Shown piece by piece: positions 16,402 to 25,657 of a DNA stretch of 64,000 nt. The stretch comes from VRUE01 sp035260485. GTDB lineage: Bacteria > Actinomycetota > Thermoleophilia > Solirubrobacterales > 70-9. The DNA lies in NCBI GenBank assembly GCA_035260485.1, contig DATFVC010000019.1:1-64000 (forward strand), written 5' to 3'. Position 1 is the first letter of the stretch. Every line of letters starts with the position of its first letter. The notes beneath the pieces were generated by a model, which saw only the letters and a list, made by a program, of their open reading frames with translations, did not search any database and was not told the DNA's origin. The position numbers and the translations under genes are program-made.

Positions 16402-17349
16402 ATGGCCATTGCCGTCGAGCCCCAACCCGCGACCGTTGCCCGCTTCGAGGGCCTCGTCCTCGACTTCCTCTCCTACCTGGAGCTGGAGCGCGGTCTCTCC
16501 CGCAACACGCTGAACGCCTACCGCACCGATTTGCTCCAATACGGCGAATACCTCGTCGGCCATGAGCTCGACGCGCTGGAGGCGCGCCCAGTCGACATCG
16601 GCGACTTCCTCGCCGACCTTGCCACCGGCAATGGCCGCCCGCCCTGCTCCGCCGCAACCGTGCACCGCAAGACCGCCTGCCTGCGCTCCTTCTACAAGCA
16701 CCTGCGTCGCGACGAGCTGATCGGCGACGACCCGACCGCGGCGCTGAGCGCCCCGCGCCGGGCCAAGAAGCTTCCTCAGGTCCTCAACTACGCCGAGGTG
16801 CAGAAGCTGCTTGCTGCGCCGCGCGGCAGCAAGCCGACGACGCTGCGCGACCGGGCGCTGCTCGAGGTGATGTACGCGTGCGGGCTGCGTGCCTCGGAGA
16901 CGATTGGGCTGGAGATGTCGGACATCGACCTGCGCGAGGGCCTGCTGCGAGCGCGGGGCAAGGGATCCAAGGAGCGGATCGTGCCGCTGGGCCGCAAAGC
17001 GATCGCGGCGATCGCGGCCTACCTGCGCGGCGGCCGCCCGAAGCTGGTCGGCGAGCGCCACGAGGCGAGGCTTTTCGTCAACTTCCGCGGCGGGCCACTC
17101 AGCCGTCAGGGCCTCTACAAGATCGTCCAGCGCCACGCCCGCGAGGCTGGCCTGGCCGGGCAGATGAGCCCACACACGTTGCGCCACAGCTTCGCCACCC
17201 ACCTGCTGGCGGGAGGTTGCGACCTGCGCGCCGTGCAGGAGATGCTCGGCCATGCCGACATCGCGACCACGCAGATGTACACGCACCTTTCAGGCGAGCG
17301 CCTCAAGGAGGTCTATTTTGAGTCGCACCCCCGCGCGACCGAAGGCTGA
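16402..17349 (+). CDS. xerD: Site-specific tyrosine recombinase XerD
   Basis: The 315-aa recombinase has the N-terminal SAM-like core-binding domain (FEGLVLDFLSYLELERGLSRNTLNAYRTDL) and the catalytic domain with ACGLRASE (Arg), RGKGSKERIVPLG (Lys), HTLRHSFATHLLAGG (His-x-x-Arg), LGHADIATTQMYTH (His and nucleophile Tyr). Its place in the housekeeping block identifies it as the chromosome-dimer resolvase XerD rather than a mobile-element integrase. ATG at 16402 fits the family N-terminus. Confidence 0.95.
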   Translation: MAIAVEPQPATVARFEGLVLDFLSYLELERGLSRNTLNAYRTDLLQYGEYLVGHELDALEARPVDIGDFLADLATGNGRPPCSAATVHRKTACLRSFYKHLRRDELIGDDPTAALSAPRRAKKLPQVLNYAEVQKLLAAPRGSKPTTLRDRALLEVMYACGLRASETIGLEMSDIDLREGLLRARGKGSKERIVPLGRKAIAAIAAYLRGGRPKLVGERHEARLFVNFRGGPLSRQGLYKIVQRHAREAGLAGQMSPHTLRHSFATHLLAGGCDLRAVQEMLGHADIATTQMYTHLSGERLKEVYFESHPRATEG

Positions 17350-17359
17350 TGGCTCGGCC

Positions 17360-17396
17360 TGGCGTGTTAGTCGGAAGATGTACGACTAACGCGCCA
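17360..17396. terminator. Hairpin after xerD
   Basis: TGGCGTGTTAGTCG (17360-17373) pairs with CGACTAACGCGCCA (17383-17396) with a single G-T wobble and a 9-base loop. It starts 10 bp past the xerD stop and ends before mutM. No T run follows. Confidence 0.6.
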
Positions 17397-17419
17397 GTGG
17401 GTTGATAGAACCGGGCGCG

Positions 17420-18337
17420 ATGCCCGAGCTGCCCGAGGTCGAGACCATCTGCCGCCAACTCGAGCCGGAGCTGGAAGGACGGCGGATCGAGGCGCTGGAG
17501 GTGCTCGATCCGCGCTGGTGCCGGCCCATGTCGCCACAAGAGCTGGAGGGGGCGGTGTCGGGGAGAACGATCGAGCGGCTGGGCCGCCGCGGCAAGTACC
17601 TGCTGCTGGGCCTCGACGGCGGCCAGACCCTGGTCATGCACCTGCGCATGACCGGCAACCTGGTCCTGGTCGAGGGCGAGGACAAGCTCGACCCCTCGGA
17701 GGGGATGCGGCTCTATGAGGGCGAGCGCTCGACCTCCGAGCGTCACCTGCGCGCCCGCTTCACCCTCGATGACTGCCGCGAGGTCTGGTTCACCGACCCG
17801 CGCCGCTTCGGCGAGGCGTTCTTGATCGGTGACTCCGGCCTCGAGGCGCGCTTCGAGCGGCTCGGGATCGAGCCGCTGTCCGATCAGTTCACCCCTGAGG
17901 CACTGGGTGAGATCGCCGCCGGGCGCACCGCGCCACTCAAGTCCTTCTTGCTCGATCAGTCGGGGGTGGCCGGAGTCGGCAACATCTACGCTGACGAGGC
18001 GCTCTTCCGGGCGCGGCTGCATCCGCTCTCGCCGGCCGGCTCGATGAAGCCCGGGCACCTCGAGGCGCTGCGCGACGCGGTCGTTGCGGCGCTGGAAGCG
18101 GGGATCGACGGCGGCGGGGCCTCGATCGACGACTACCGCGACGGGCGTGGCGAGAAGGGCAGGATGCAGGACGAGTTCCTCGTCCACACTCGCGAGGGGG
18201 AGCCTTGCTCGCGCTGTGAGGGGACGATCGAGCGGATCGTCGTCTCCGGGCGCTCGACCTACTTCTGCCCCGCCTGCCAGGTGCGGCTGCGGCGGCGGCC
18301 GAGGCGGCGTCGCCGTCCGGCCCCTCGTTCATCGTAA
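17420..18337 (+). CDS. mutM: Formamidopyrimidine-DNA glycosylase (Fpg)
   Basis: The 305-aa protein begins MPELPEVETICRQLE, with the catalytic Pro2 and Glu3. GRRGKYLLLGL carries the conserved Lys. The H2TH region is QSGVAGVGNIYADEALFRA, and the C-terminal zinc finger is CSRCEGTIERIVVSGRSTYFCPAC. It removes 8-oxoguanine and formamidopyrimidines from DNA. An extra Arg-rich tail follows the zinc finger. Confidence 0.96.
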   Translation: MPELPEVETICRQLEPELEGRRIEALEVLDPRWCRPMSPQELEGAVSGRTIERLGRRGKYLLLGLDGGQTLVMHLRMTGNLVLVEGEDKLDPSEGMRLYEGERSTSERHLRARFTLDDCREVWFTDPRRFGEAFLIGDSGLEARFERLGIEPLSDQFTPEALGEIAAGRTAPLKSFLLDQSGVAGVGNIYADEALFRARLHPLSPAGSMKPGHLEALRDAVVAALEAGIDGGGASIDDYRDGRGEKGRMQDEFLVHTREGEPCSRCEGTIERIVVSGRSTYFCPACQVRLRRRPRRRRRPAPRSS

Positions 18338-18344
18338 ATCGGCT

Positions 18345-19124
18345 ATGGCCGGCAAGACGCTGAAGACGGAGGCGATCGTCCTGCGCAGCATCCGCTACGG
18401 CGAGGCCGACCGCATCCTCCACCTCTATACGGCGAAGCGGGGACGGGTGGGGGCGATTGCGAAGGGCGCACGGCGCCCCAAGTCGCGTTTCGGCGGCCGC
18501 CTGGAGCCCTTCTTCCGGCTCGACCTGCTCCTCCACGAAGGGCGCGGCGAGCTGCTCACGGTGACCCAGGCCGCCACGGTCGACGGCTACCCGCGCCTGC
18601 GCGCCTCCGGCGCGGCGCTCACTGCCGGCGCACGAGCCTGCGACGCGGTGCTGCGGCTGCTCGACTCGGCCGAGCCCAACCCGCCCGCCTACAACCTGCT
18701 CAGCCGCTACCTGTCATTGCTCGACGACACCGCGGCGCCTGCGGCAGCCTCGCTTCGAACCGCGCTCTCCTTCCGCCTCAAGCTCGCGCTCGCCGCCGGC
18801 TTCTCGCCTGAATTGGCCTCCTGCGCGCGCTGCGGCGAGGCCGAGCACCTGGTCGGCTTCTCCGGCGCCGCCGGGGGAGTCGTCTGCGCTGGCTGCGAAG
18901 CCGGCGCCTTCCCGCTCTCCGAGGAGGCGCACCGCTTCATGGTCGAATCGATCGCCAGGCCGCTGGCAGAGGCGCCGGACGCTGGCGAGCGCGAGCTGCG
19001 CCAGGCCGAGCGGGCGATCGGCGAGACGCTGGAGCATCACGCGCACGTGCAGCTTCGCTCCCTGGGCGCCGAAAACCGGCGCATCTCGGGGTCTTCGGTC
19101 GGTCTCCTCGGGTCACGTACCTGA
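18345..19124 (+). CDS. recO: DNA repair protein RecO
   Basis: The 259-aa protein has the RecO N-terminal OB fold (KTEAIVLRSIRYGEADRILHLYT and GRVGAIAKGARRPKSRFGGRLEPF) and a C-terminal helical domain with a zinc site (CARCGE ... CAGCEAG). It loads RecA in the RecFOR pathway. It follows mutM by only 7 bp, so the two are probably one transcript. Confidence 0.93.
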   Translation: MAGKTLKTEAIVLRSIRYGEADRILHLYTAKRGRVGAIAKGARRPKSRFGGRLEPFFRLDLLLHEGRGELLTVTQAATVDGYPRLRASGAALTAGARACDAVLRLLDSAEPNPPAYNLLSRYLSLLDDTAAPAAASLRTALSFRLKLALAAGFSPELASCARCGEAEHLVGFSGAAGGVVCAGCEAGAFPLSEEAHRFMVESIARPLAEAPDAGERELRQAERAIGETLEHHAHVQLRSLGAENRRISGSSVGLLGSRT

Positions 19125-19203
19125 GTGCGCTCCCCTCGTCACCCTCTCTGCATCCCCCTAGCTGCTTGGTTTTCGACGTCTAGGGCGGCCTTATGATCGA
19201 GTC

Positions 19204-20214
19204 GTGCCCGCCATCGCCATGTTCGAGGATCGCATCCGAGCCTGGGAGGGAGAGTTCCTCTCCGACCTGGCGACGCGCTCTTACCCCGCTAACCGCGAGG
19301 TCAAGGAGGCTGACAGCCCGCTTCGCACCCCATTCCAGCGGGACCGCGACCGGATCGTCCACTCGAAGGCCTTCCGCCGCCTCAAGCACAAGACGCAGGT
19401 CTTCATCGCGCCGGAAGGGGACCACTACCGGACCCGCCTCACCCACACCCTCGAGGCCTGCGGGATCGCCCGCACGGTCGCCCGCGCGCTCAGTCTGAAC
19501 GAGGACCTGACCGAGGCGATCGGGCTCGGCCACGACCTCGGCCACCCGCCCTTCGGCCACACCGGCGAGGACGCGCTCGACGCGGCGCTGCGTGCGCGCT
19601 GTGGACACGGCTTCAAGCACAACGTCCACTCGTTGCGCGTGGTCGACGTGCTGGAGCGCGACGGGCAGGGGCTGAACCTGACCGAGCAGGTCCGCGACGG
19701 CATCCTGAACCACACCGGCTCGGACCGCCCGGAGACGCTGGAGGGACGGATCGTCAAGCTGGTCGACCGCGTCGCCTACATCAACCACGACATCGACGAC
19801 GCGCTGCGCGCGGGGGTATTGCAGCCCGGCGATCTGCCCGCCGCCGAGATCGAGCTGCTCGGCCCGACCGGCTCGGCGCGGATCGACACCCTGGTCCGCG
19901 ACATCGTCGAACGCTCCGCCGCGGCCGGCGACATCGAGCAGAGCGAGGAGGTGGGCGGTGCGATGCTGCGGCTGCGCAAGTTCATGTTCGACCGTGTCTA
20001 CCTGGGAGAGGAGGCCCGTGGCGAGCACGATCGAGCGCAGCACGCCCTGCATGGACTCTTTGACCACTACATGGAGCATCCCGAGGAGGCGCCGGAGGGT
20101 GAGCCCGGGGCGAGCGACTGTCAGCGAGTCGCCGACTACCTGGCCGGGATGACCGATCGCTTCTGCATCGCCCGCTTTGCCGAGCTGACGATTCCCGAGG
20201 CGGCACGGTTCTGA
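19204..20214 (+). CDS. dgt: Deoxyguanosinetriphosphate triphosphohydrolase-like HD protein
   Basis: The 336-aa protein has the Dgt HD-domain signature: SKAFRRLKHKTQVF, RTRLTHTLEACGIART, GLGHDLGHPPFGHTGE, and NHDIDDALRAG. These supply the metal-binding His, His-Asp and Asp residues. The enzyme hydrolyses dNTPs to nucleoside and triphosphate. The GTG start overlaps nothing upstream; the stop overlaps the dnaG start by one base, as in other actinobacteria. Confidence 0.93.
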   Translation: MPAIAMFEDRIRAWEGEFLSDLATRSYPANREVKEADSPLRTPFQRDRDRIVHSKAFRRLKHKTQVFIAPEGDHYRTRLTHTLEACGIARTVARALSLNEDLTEAIGLGHDLGHPPFGHTGEDALDAALRARCGHGFKHNVHSLRVVDVLERDGQGLNLTEQVRDGILNHTGSDRPETLEGRIVKLVDRVAYINHDIDDALRAGVLQPGDLPAAEIELLGPTGSARIDTLVRDIVERSAAAGDIEQSEEVGGAMLRLRKFMFDRVYLGEEARGEHDRAQHALHGLFDHYMEHPEEAPEGEPGASDCQRVADYLAGMTDRFCIARFAELTIPEAARF

Positions 20215-21989
20215 TGGCGCTGATCTCCGAGGAGAGCCTGGAGCGGGTCAAGCAGGCGGCGGACATCGTCGAGGTGGTCTCCGCCCACACCGACCTGCGC
20301 CGCCAGGGTGCCCGCTGGGTCGGCCTTTGCCCCTTCCACGAGGAGCGCACGCCGTCCTTCTCGGTCGATGCCCAGGACAAGCTCTACCACTGCTTCGGCT
20401 GCGGGGTCGGGGGCGACACGATCAAGTTCGTCGAGGAGAAGGAGGGGCTGGGCTTCGCCGAGGCGGTGGAGCTGCTCGCCGACCGCTACGGGGTCGAGCT
20501 GCAGCGCGAGAAGGAGGATCCGCGGGCGGAGGCGCGGCGCCAGCAGCGGCGCCGGTTGGGCGAGCTGCTGGACCGCACCGCGGCCTTCTACGTGCAGTAC
20601 ATGTGGGACTCCGAGGAGGCAGGCCGGGCGCGCAAGTACCTCGCCGAGCGGGGGTTGGGAGAGGAGACGTTGCGGGCCTTCGCCGTCGGCTACGCGCCGA
20701 GCGCCTGGGACACGGTGCTGTTGCGTGGGCAGAGGGCCGGGTTCAAGGTCGAGGAATTGCGCGCCGTGGGGCTGGCGCAGCGAGGGCGGGGAGGCGGCGA
20801 GTACGACCGCTTCCGCGAGCGGATCATGTTCCCGATCCGCGATCGCCGCGGTCGCACTCTCGGCTTCGGTGGACGGGCGATGCGCTCCGACCAGGGGGCG
20901 AAGTACGTCAACACCGCCGAGACCGACTTCTTCCACAAGAGCCAGATGCTGTACGGGATCGACCTGGCGAAGGAGGCGATCGCGAAGAGCGGCCGGGCGG
21001 TCGTCGCTGAGGGCTATACCGACGTGCTGGCGTTGCACCAGGCGGGAATCGGCGAGGCGGTCTGCGTGATGGGCACCGCGATCACCGAGGAGCAGGTGGC
21101 GGCGCTCTCGGGAATGGTCGACGAGGTCGTGCTGGCGCTCGACGCCGACTCGGCCGGGCAAGAGGCGATGCTGCGAGCGCAGCGGGTTGCGGCGGGGCGC
21201 AAGATGCGTTTGCGAGTCGCGGCGATGCCAGCAGGGGAGGATCCGGCCGAGATGCTCGCAGCGGAGGGCGGCGCGGAGCGCTTCCGGACGCTGGTAGAGG
21301 GCGCCGTCGACCTGCCCGCCTTCCAGGTCGGGCTGGTGCTGGACGGGACCGACGTGTCGTCTCCCGCCGAGCGCGACCGGGCGCTGGGCGAGGTTGCGCC
21401 GATTCTGGCCGGGATGGGGGAGACGGCGAGCCGCGACGACTTGGTGCGGAGAGTTGCCGGGGGCTTGGACCTGGAGCCGGCCCTTGTGATGGGCCGCGTG
21501 ACCGCGGCGCGGCCGACGAGCGGTGGTTCCGCGGAATCGTCTCGGCGTGGACCCGCGCCGGCGCCGGCGCGCAGCGGCGGCGAGCTGACCTCGCGCGAAC
21601 GGCGCGAGCGCGCCCTGCTGGCGATGTGCATCGCCCTGCCGGGGGAGGGCAAGGAGTACCTGGCCCGCCTCACCGACGAGCATCTCTCCTCGAGTGGCTC
21701 CCGCATAGCGGCCTGGCTGCGCGAACATCCGGAGGACCCGGCATCGAACCTCCCGCACGACGACGATCAGCTCGCCGGCCTGATCGCCGAGCTCGTCATC
21801 CTCGCCCACGATGAGCCCGCCTCGGCCGAGGCGATGGAGCTCAACTACCTCCTCCTCGAGCAGCGCCGCCTCGAGTCCCAGATCGCCGCCGCGGGCGAAG
21901 CAGACGACTACGAGCGCCGCGCCGCCCTGAGCCGAGAACGCGCCGCCCTCGTAGAGCGCATAGCCCGTACCGAGCGGGTTGGGGGTTAA
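20214..21989 (+). CDS. dnaG: DNA primase
   Basis: The 591-aa primase has the CHC2 zinc finger (LCPFHEERTPSFSVDA ... YHCFGCGVGGD), the primase core, and the TOPRIM domain (VVAEGYTDVLALHQAG; LALDADSAGQEAM). A shorter C-terminal DnaB-interaction region follows a low-complexity linker near residue 440. It makes RNA primers for replication. It starts at the dgt stop (TGATG). Confidence 0.96.
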   Translation: MALISEESLERVKQAADIVEVVSAHTDLRRQGARWVGLCPFHEERTPSFSVDAQDKLYHCFGCGVGGDTIKFVEEKEGLGFAEAVELLADRYGVELQREKEDPRAEARRQQRRRLGELLDRTAAFYVQYMWDSEEAGRARKYLAERGLGEETLRAFAVGYAPSAWDTVLLRGQRAGFKVEELRAVGLAQRGRGGGEYDRFRERIMFPIRDRRGRTLGFGGRAMRSDQGAKYVNTAETDFFHKSQMLYGIDLAKEAIAKSGRAVVAEGYTDVLALHQAGIGEAVCVMGTAITEEQVAALSGMVDEVVLALDADSAGQEAMLRAQRVAAGRKMRLRVAAMPAGEDPAEMLAAEGGAERFRTLVEGAVDLPAFQVGLVLDGTDVSSPAERDRALGEVAPILAGMGETASRDDLVRRVAGGLDLEPALVMGRVTAARPTSGGSAESSRRGPAPAPARSGGELTSRERRERALLAMCIALPGEGKEYLARLTDEHLSSSGSRIAAWLREHPEDPASNLPHDDDQLAGLIAELVILAHDEPASAEAMELNYLLLEQRRLESQIAAAGEADDYERRAALSRERAALVERIARTERVGG

Positions 21990-22012
21990 TCGGTAAATTC
22001 CGTCGCGGGCGA

Positions 22013-22085
22013 TCCGGGGTAGCTCAATTGGTAGAGCACTCGGCTGTTAACCGAGTTGTTGTGGGTTCGAGTCCCACCCCCGGAG
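22013..22085 (+). tRNA. tRNA-Asn (anticodon GTT)
   Basis: A 73-base cloverleaf: acceptor TCCGGGG pairs with CCCCGGA, D-arm AGCTCAATTGGTAGAGC, anticodon stem CTCGG/CCGAG with loop CTGTTAA (anticodon GTT at 22046-22048), and T-arm GTGGGTTCGAGTCCCAC. The discriminator base is G. CCA is not encoded. Confidence 0.95.
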
Positions 22086-22088
22086 CTT

Positions 22089-23303
22089 TCAGACGTATGA
22101 GTGGGCGCGCGCCAGTTGCTCTACGAGGTGCGCGCCCCGCTCGGCGCCATCGTGTTCTCGGGCCCAGTCCGCCAGCTCTCCAGCGCGGGCGGTGAAGGAA
22201 GGATCGTCAAGGAGGCGGCGGGCCGCCCATCGCAGTGGGGCCGGGCGGCAAAGGCGCCTGGGGAGTGAAAGGCCGGCCTTGGCCCAGCCAACCCGCATCG
22301 CGGTCTCGCTCATGTCGCCGGTGAAGGGGCTGATCAGAACCGGCGTGCCGGCTGCGAGAGCGCGGGCGACGGTGCCATGGCCGCCGTGCGAGATCACCAG
22401 CGAGGCAGCGGGCATCAGCTGGCTGTAGCTGAGCCAATCGACCAGGATAGCGTTGCCGGGGACCCCGATCGGACTCTGTGGCACGACCCGGTTGGTCGTC
22501 GCCACGACCCGCACCGGCTCGGAGGCCAGCGCCTCGAGCGCCGTGCGGACGAGGTGGTTGCGGGAGTCGTGCGCGGTGCTCGGCGCGACCAGGACGAGCG
22601 GATCTTCACCAGGCGGCAGCTCGATCTCCGGGTGCGGGACCTCGAAGCTCATCGGACCCGTCACCTCGACCCCGGCCGGCCAGCGTCGCGGGTACTCGAG
22701 CTGCGGGAAGGTGCCGACCAGCGCCAGGTCAGGACTGATGCCGCCGTGGAAGCGCTCGGTGGGAGGCAGGCCCAGGCGCTCTCGTTGCCGGTTGAGGTCG
22801 TTGCGCCCCTGCTCCAGCCCGATGTTGAGCGCTCGCTGCCCTGCGCGCCAGGCCCGCCGCCCCAGCGGCGTGCGCGGTGGCTGTAGTCCGATTGCGAAGA
22901 AGGGCAGCCCAGGCTCTACCACCGGATAGATGTGGGGGATCAAGGTCGCCCATGGCACGCCCGCCATCTCGGCAGCAAGCGCGGGGGCCAGGGTGAGGAT
23001 GTCGCTGATTACCGCATGGGGGCGCATCTCCTCCAGTAGCGGCAGCAGGCCCCGCGCCGCCTCGGCCGCGTGGCCGCCCTCCGCCGAGTCCGGATCGGGG
23101 GGCGGGAACATCCGATATTCCTCGGCGGCGGCGAAGCCAAGCCCTGCCCCCTCGACCGCCCCCCTCCGCTCCTCCCAGGTCTCGATCGTCACCTCATGGC
23201 CTCGCCCGGCCAGCACCCGGCCGAGGGCGATCGCCGGAAAGACGTGGCCTGGGTCGCCGAAGGCGGCGACCAGGAATCGGCTAGGGGGTATCGAGCCCCT
23301 CAC
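22089..23303 (-). CDS. Macrolide-type (GT1) glycosyltransferase
   Basis: The 404-aa protein opens with FLVAAFGDPGHVFPAIALGRVLAGRGHEVTIET, the acceptor-side Rossmann strand and turn of GT1 enzymes. The donor-binding C-terminal motif is VDWLSYSQLMPAASLVISHGGHGTVARALAAGTPVLISP. It would move a sugar from a nucleotide donor to a small lipophilic acceptor; neither is known. The GTG start lies inside the last codons of the SDR gene (23-bp overlap), so the two are translationally coupled. Confidence 0.85.
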   Translation of the reverse strand: MRGSIPPSRFLVAAFGDPGHVFPAIALGRVLAGRGHEVTIETWEERRGAVEGAGLGFAAAEEYRMFPPPDPDSAEGGHAAEAARGLLPLLEEMRPHAVISDILTLAPALAAEMAGVPWATLIPHIYPVVEPGLPFFAIGLQPPRTPLGRRAWRAGQRALNIGLEQGRNDLNRQRERLGLPPTERFHGGISPDLALVGTFPQLEYPRRWPAGVEVTGPMSFEVPHPEIELPPGEDPLVLVAPSTAHDSRNHLVRTALEALASEPVRVVATTNRVVPQSPIGVPGNAILVDWLSYSQLMPAASLVISHGGHGTVARALAAGTPVLISPFTGDMSETAMRVGWAKAGLSLPRRLCRPAPLRWAARRLLDDPSFTARAGELADWAREHDGAERGAHLVEQLARAHSYV

Positions 23304-24012
23304 CTGGCCGGGTGAAGACTATCTCGGGCACATGGCAGTTGGGCGAGGTTCGCAGCAGGAAGCGCACCGCTTCGCCGATGTCCTCCGGCCGGATCATCTC
23401 CTCGCCGGGCACTTGGCCCTTTGCGAACTCGGTCATCGGCGTGTCGACGAAGCCCGGCGCCAGCGCCGTGCACTGGATGCCGTCGCCGCCGGCCTCACGA
23501 TGGGTCGACTGGGTGAAGTTGATCACGGCGCCCTTGGTCGCGGCGTAGACGGAGAGCCATGCCTGCCCGCCCTTGCCGGCGATCGAGGCGGTGTTGACGA
23601 TCAGCGCCTTGCCGTGCTCGGCGCCTGCCTCGCGCAGCATCGGCAGGCCCTCTCGGGTGCCGATGATCAGCGCCCGCAGGTTGACGGCCAGCTGCATGTC
23701 GAGATATTTGGTCTGGATCTCATCCATCGCCGCGCCGATCCCGACCCCGGCGTTGTTGACGAGGGCATCGAGGCGACCATAGGCATCCCGGTGCTTGGCG
23801 AAGAGGGCGACCACATCCTCCTCGTCGGTCATGTTGGCGGGGACGCTCTGGACCTCGAGCCCACCGGCGCGCAGATCCTCGGCGGCGGCCTCGAGCTTCT
23901 CCGGCCGCCGCGCTGAGACGGTCAGCGCGTATCCCTCTTCGCCGAGCGTGCGGGCGATCGCCAGCCCGATCCCGCTCGAGGCCCCCGTGATCAGTGCCGC
24001 TCGATCCGCCAA
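23281..24012 (-). CDS. Short-chain dehydrogenase/reductase
   Basis: The 243-aa classical SDR has the NAD(P)-binding TGASSGIG motif, NNAGVGIG, and the catalytic Ser-Tyr-Lys set (NTASIAGKGGQAWLSVYAATKGAV). PGFVDTPM is the usual turn after the active site. The substrate is unknown. It is the first gene of a two-gene unit with the glycosyltransferase. Confidence 0.9.
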   Translation of the reverse strand: MADRAALITGASSGIGLAIARTLGEEGYALTVSARRPEKLEAAAEDLRAGGLEVQSVPANMTDEEDVVALFAKHRDAYGRLDALVNNAGVGIGAAMDEIQTKYLDMQLAVNLRALIIGTREGLPMLREAGAEHGKALIVNTASIAGKGGQAWLSVYAATKGAVINFTQSTHREAGGDGIQCTALAPGFVDTPMTEFAKGQVPGEEMIRPEDIGEAVRFLLRTSPNCHVPEIVFTRPGEGLDTP

Positions 24013-24097
24013 CTGTCTCTCCTCATGCTCGTCGTTCGTCGGGCCCGCAGCCTATACGGCGCTCGCCGCTCTCCGCCGAATAACATGATCGACCCGC

Positions 24098-25180
24098 ATG
24101 CCCCGGCGCCAAGCCACAAGCGCTTTTGTCTGCCTGCTCGCCATCGCTGCCCTCGCGGTCGGCTGCGGGGGAGGCTCCGGCTCGTCAATTTCCACCGCTG
24201 GAACCGCCGCGAGCAAGCCGGCTCCCCCGAAGAGCGACTTCCCCAAGACCGAAGGCAAGACCCTCGGTGAAATCGTCAAAGCCGCAGACTCGCATACCGA
24301 ACTCGTCGTTTCTCCCGCTGCCCTTGCCTTCTACAAAGGGGTGAACCGCTACCCGTTCGGCGTCTTCCACCCCGATCGCAGCCAGGTCGACGATGCCGAG
24401 GTCGCCCTCTACGTCGCCAGGGTGCCGCCGGCGGTGCCGGGTGGGGCTGCGGCGGCCAAGAACGGAAAACAGAAGAAGGGAGCGGTGGCGCGGGCGCGCA
24501 CCAAAGCGCTCGGACAGCCCGCGCTGGGCCCCTACCCAGCGGCGATCGAAAGCCTCGCCACCAAGCCCGCCTACCGCGCGCAGACCACGACCAGCGACCC
24601 CGACGCCGCGACGAGCGTCTACACGACCAACATCGACTTTCCTAGCAACGGCGAGTGGCGGGTGGCCGCACTGATCAAACAGGGCGACGAACTCGCCGCG
24701 TCGCTGCTTCCCAGCGCCGCGGTCGGTGAATTCAAGCGTGTCCCCAGGGTGGGTCAGAAGGCGCCGGTGATCCACACGCCGACCCCTGCGGACGTCGGTG
24801 GCGACCTCTCGAAAATCACCACCCGTATCCCGCCGGACACGCAAAACCGCGTCGACTACGCCGATGCTCTCGGCAAAGAACCGATCTTCCTCTTGTTTGC
24901 GACCCCCCAGTTCTGCCAGAGTCGGGTATGTGGCCCGGTTGTCGACGTGGCCGAGCAGCTCAAAGAGCAATACGGCGACAAGGCTGCGTTCATCCATATG
25001 GAGATCTACAACGACAACGATCCGAGCAAGGGCGTGAGGCCGCAGGTGAAGGCATTCCATCTGCCGGGCGAGCCGTGGTTGTTCGCGATCGATCGCCACG
25101 GCGTCATCCGGGCGGAGATCGAGGGGGCCTTCGGGCTCGACCGCATGACCAGCGTCGTGAAAGAGGTGACCGGAAAATGA
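24098..25180 (+). CDS. Thioredoxin-fold lipoprotein with a CX4C motif
   Basis: The 360-aa protein has a lipoprotein signal (VCLLAIAALAVGCGGG, Cys near residue 23) and a low-complexity stretch. A C-terminal thioredoxin-like domain follows (PIFLLFATPQFCQSRVCGPVVDVAEQL ... PWLFAIDRHGVIRAEIEG). The redox motif is C-QSRV-C, wider than the usual CXXC, at about residue 270. It should act outside the membrane. It overlaps the Hpt gene by ATGA. Confidence 0.75.
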   Translation: MPRRQATSAFVCLLAIAALAVGCGGGSGSSISTAGTAASKPAPPKSDFPKTEGKTLGEIVKAADSHTELVVSPAALAFYKGVNRYPFGVFHPDRSQVDDAEVALYVARVPPAVPGGAAAAKNGKQKKGAVARARTKALGQPALGPYPAAIESLATKPAYRAQTTTSDPDAATSVYTTNIDFPSNGEWRVAALIKQGDELAASLLPSAAVGEFKRVPRVGQKAPVIHTPTPADVGGDLSKITTRIPPDTQNRVDYADALGKEPIFLLFATPQFCQSRVCGPVVDVAEQLKEQYGDKAAFIHMEIYNDNDPSKGVRPQVKAFHLPGEPWLFAIDRHGVIRAEIEGAFGLDRMTSVVKEVTGK

Positions 25181-25542
25181 GTGAGAAAACCGCGCCCGAT
25201 CCAGAGCTGCTCAAGTCGTTCGCCGAGGAGGCGAGGCGGCGCTGCGACGTGATCGCGGCCGGCCTCGCGACCGAGACCGAAGACTTCGAGACCCTGCGGG
25301 CCGAAGCCCACGCGCTTAAGGGGACGGCCGGCGCTGTCGGCCTACGCCGCTTGGCCGAGCTGGCCGGATTGATGGAATCCGACCTCGCCGAAGCAAAGAA
25401 GTCCGGCGAGCTGCGAGGCGGCCGCTCGCACCAGATCGCCGACGCCGCCAAGGCCCTATCCGAAGGCGCCAACGCCGCCGCCGAGGGCAAAGAAGAGCCG
25501 CCCGACGTAGGCCGCTCACTGGCCCAACTCTTCAGCGCCTGA
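25177..25542 (+). CDS. Hpt (histidine phosphotransfer) domain protein
   Basis: The 121-aa protein is a stand-alone Hpt domain: ELLKSFAEEARRRCDVI, then the phospho-acceptor motif AEAHALKGTAGAVGLRRLAELAGLMES, with a His in the HxLKG pattern. Such domains pass phosphoryl groups in multi-step phosphorelays. No kinase or receiver lies nearby. Coupling to an exported thioredoxin-like lipoprotein is unusual. Confidence 0.85.
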   Translation: MSEKTAPDPELLKSFAEEARRRCDVIAAGLATETEDFETLRAEAHALKGTAGAVGLRRLAELAGLMESDLAEAKKSGELRGGRSHQIADAAKALSEGANAAAEGKEEPPDVGRSLAQLFSA

Positions 25543-25582
25543 CCCGACCATCCACCCACAGCGCGCTACCCTCGCCCTCCCT

Positions 25583-25656
<74 letters not shown>

Positions 25657-25657
25657 T

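Noticed and set aside
16402..17349. xerD considered as the integrase of the tRNA array
   Set aside because: It sits in the conserved housekeeping block with full domains and typical XerD sequence; chromosome-dimer resolution explains it.
24928..25542. Long version of the Hpt gene starting at 24928
   Set aside because: The first 83 codons are antisense-like sequence inside the lipoprotein gene; ATG at 25177 overlaps the lipoprotein stop and gives the natural N-terminus.
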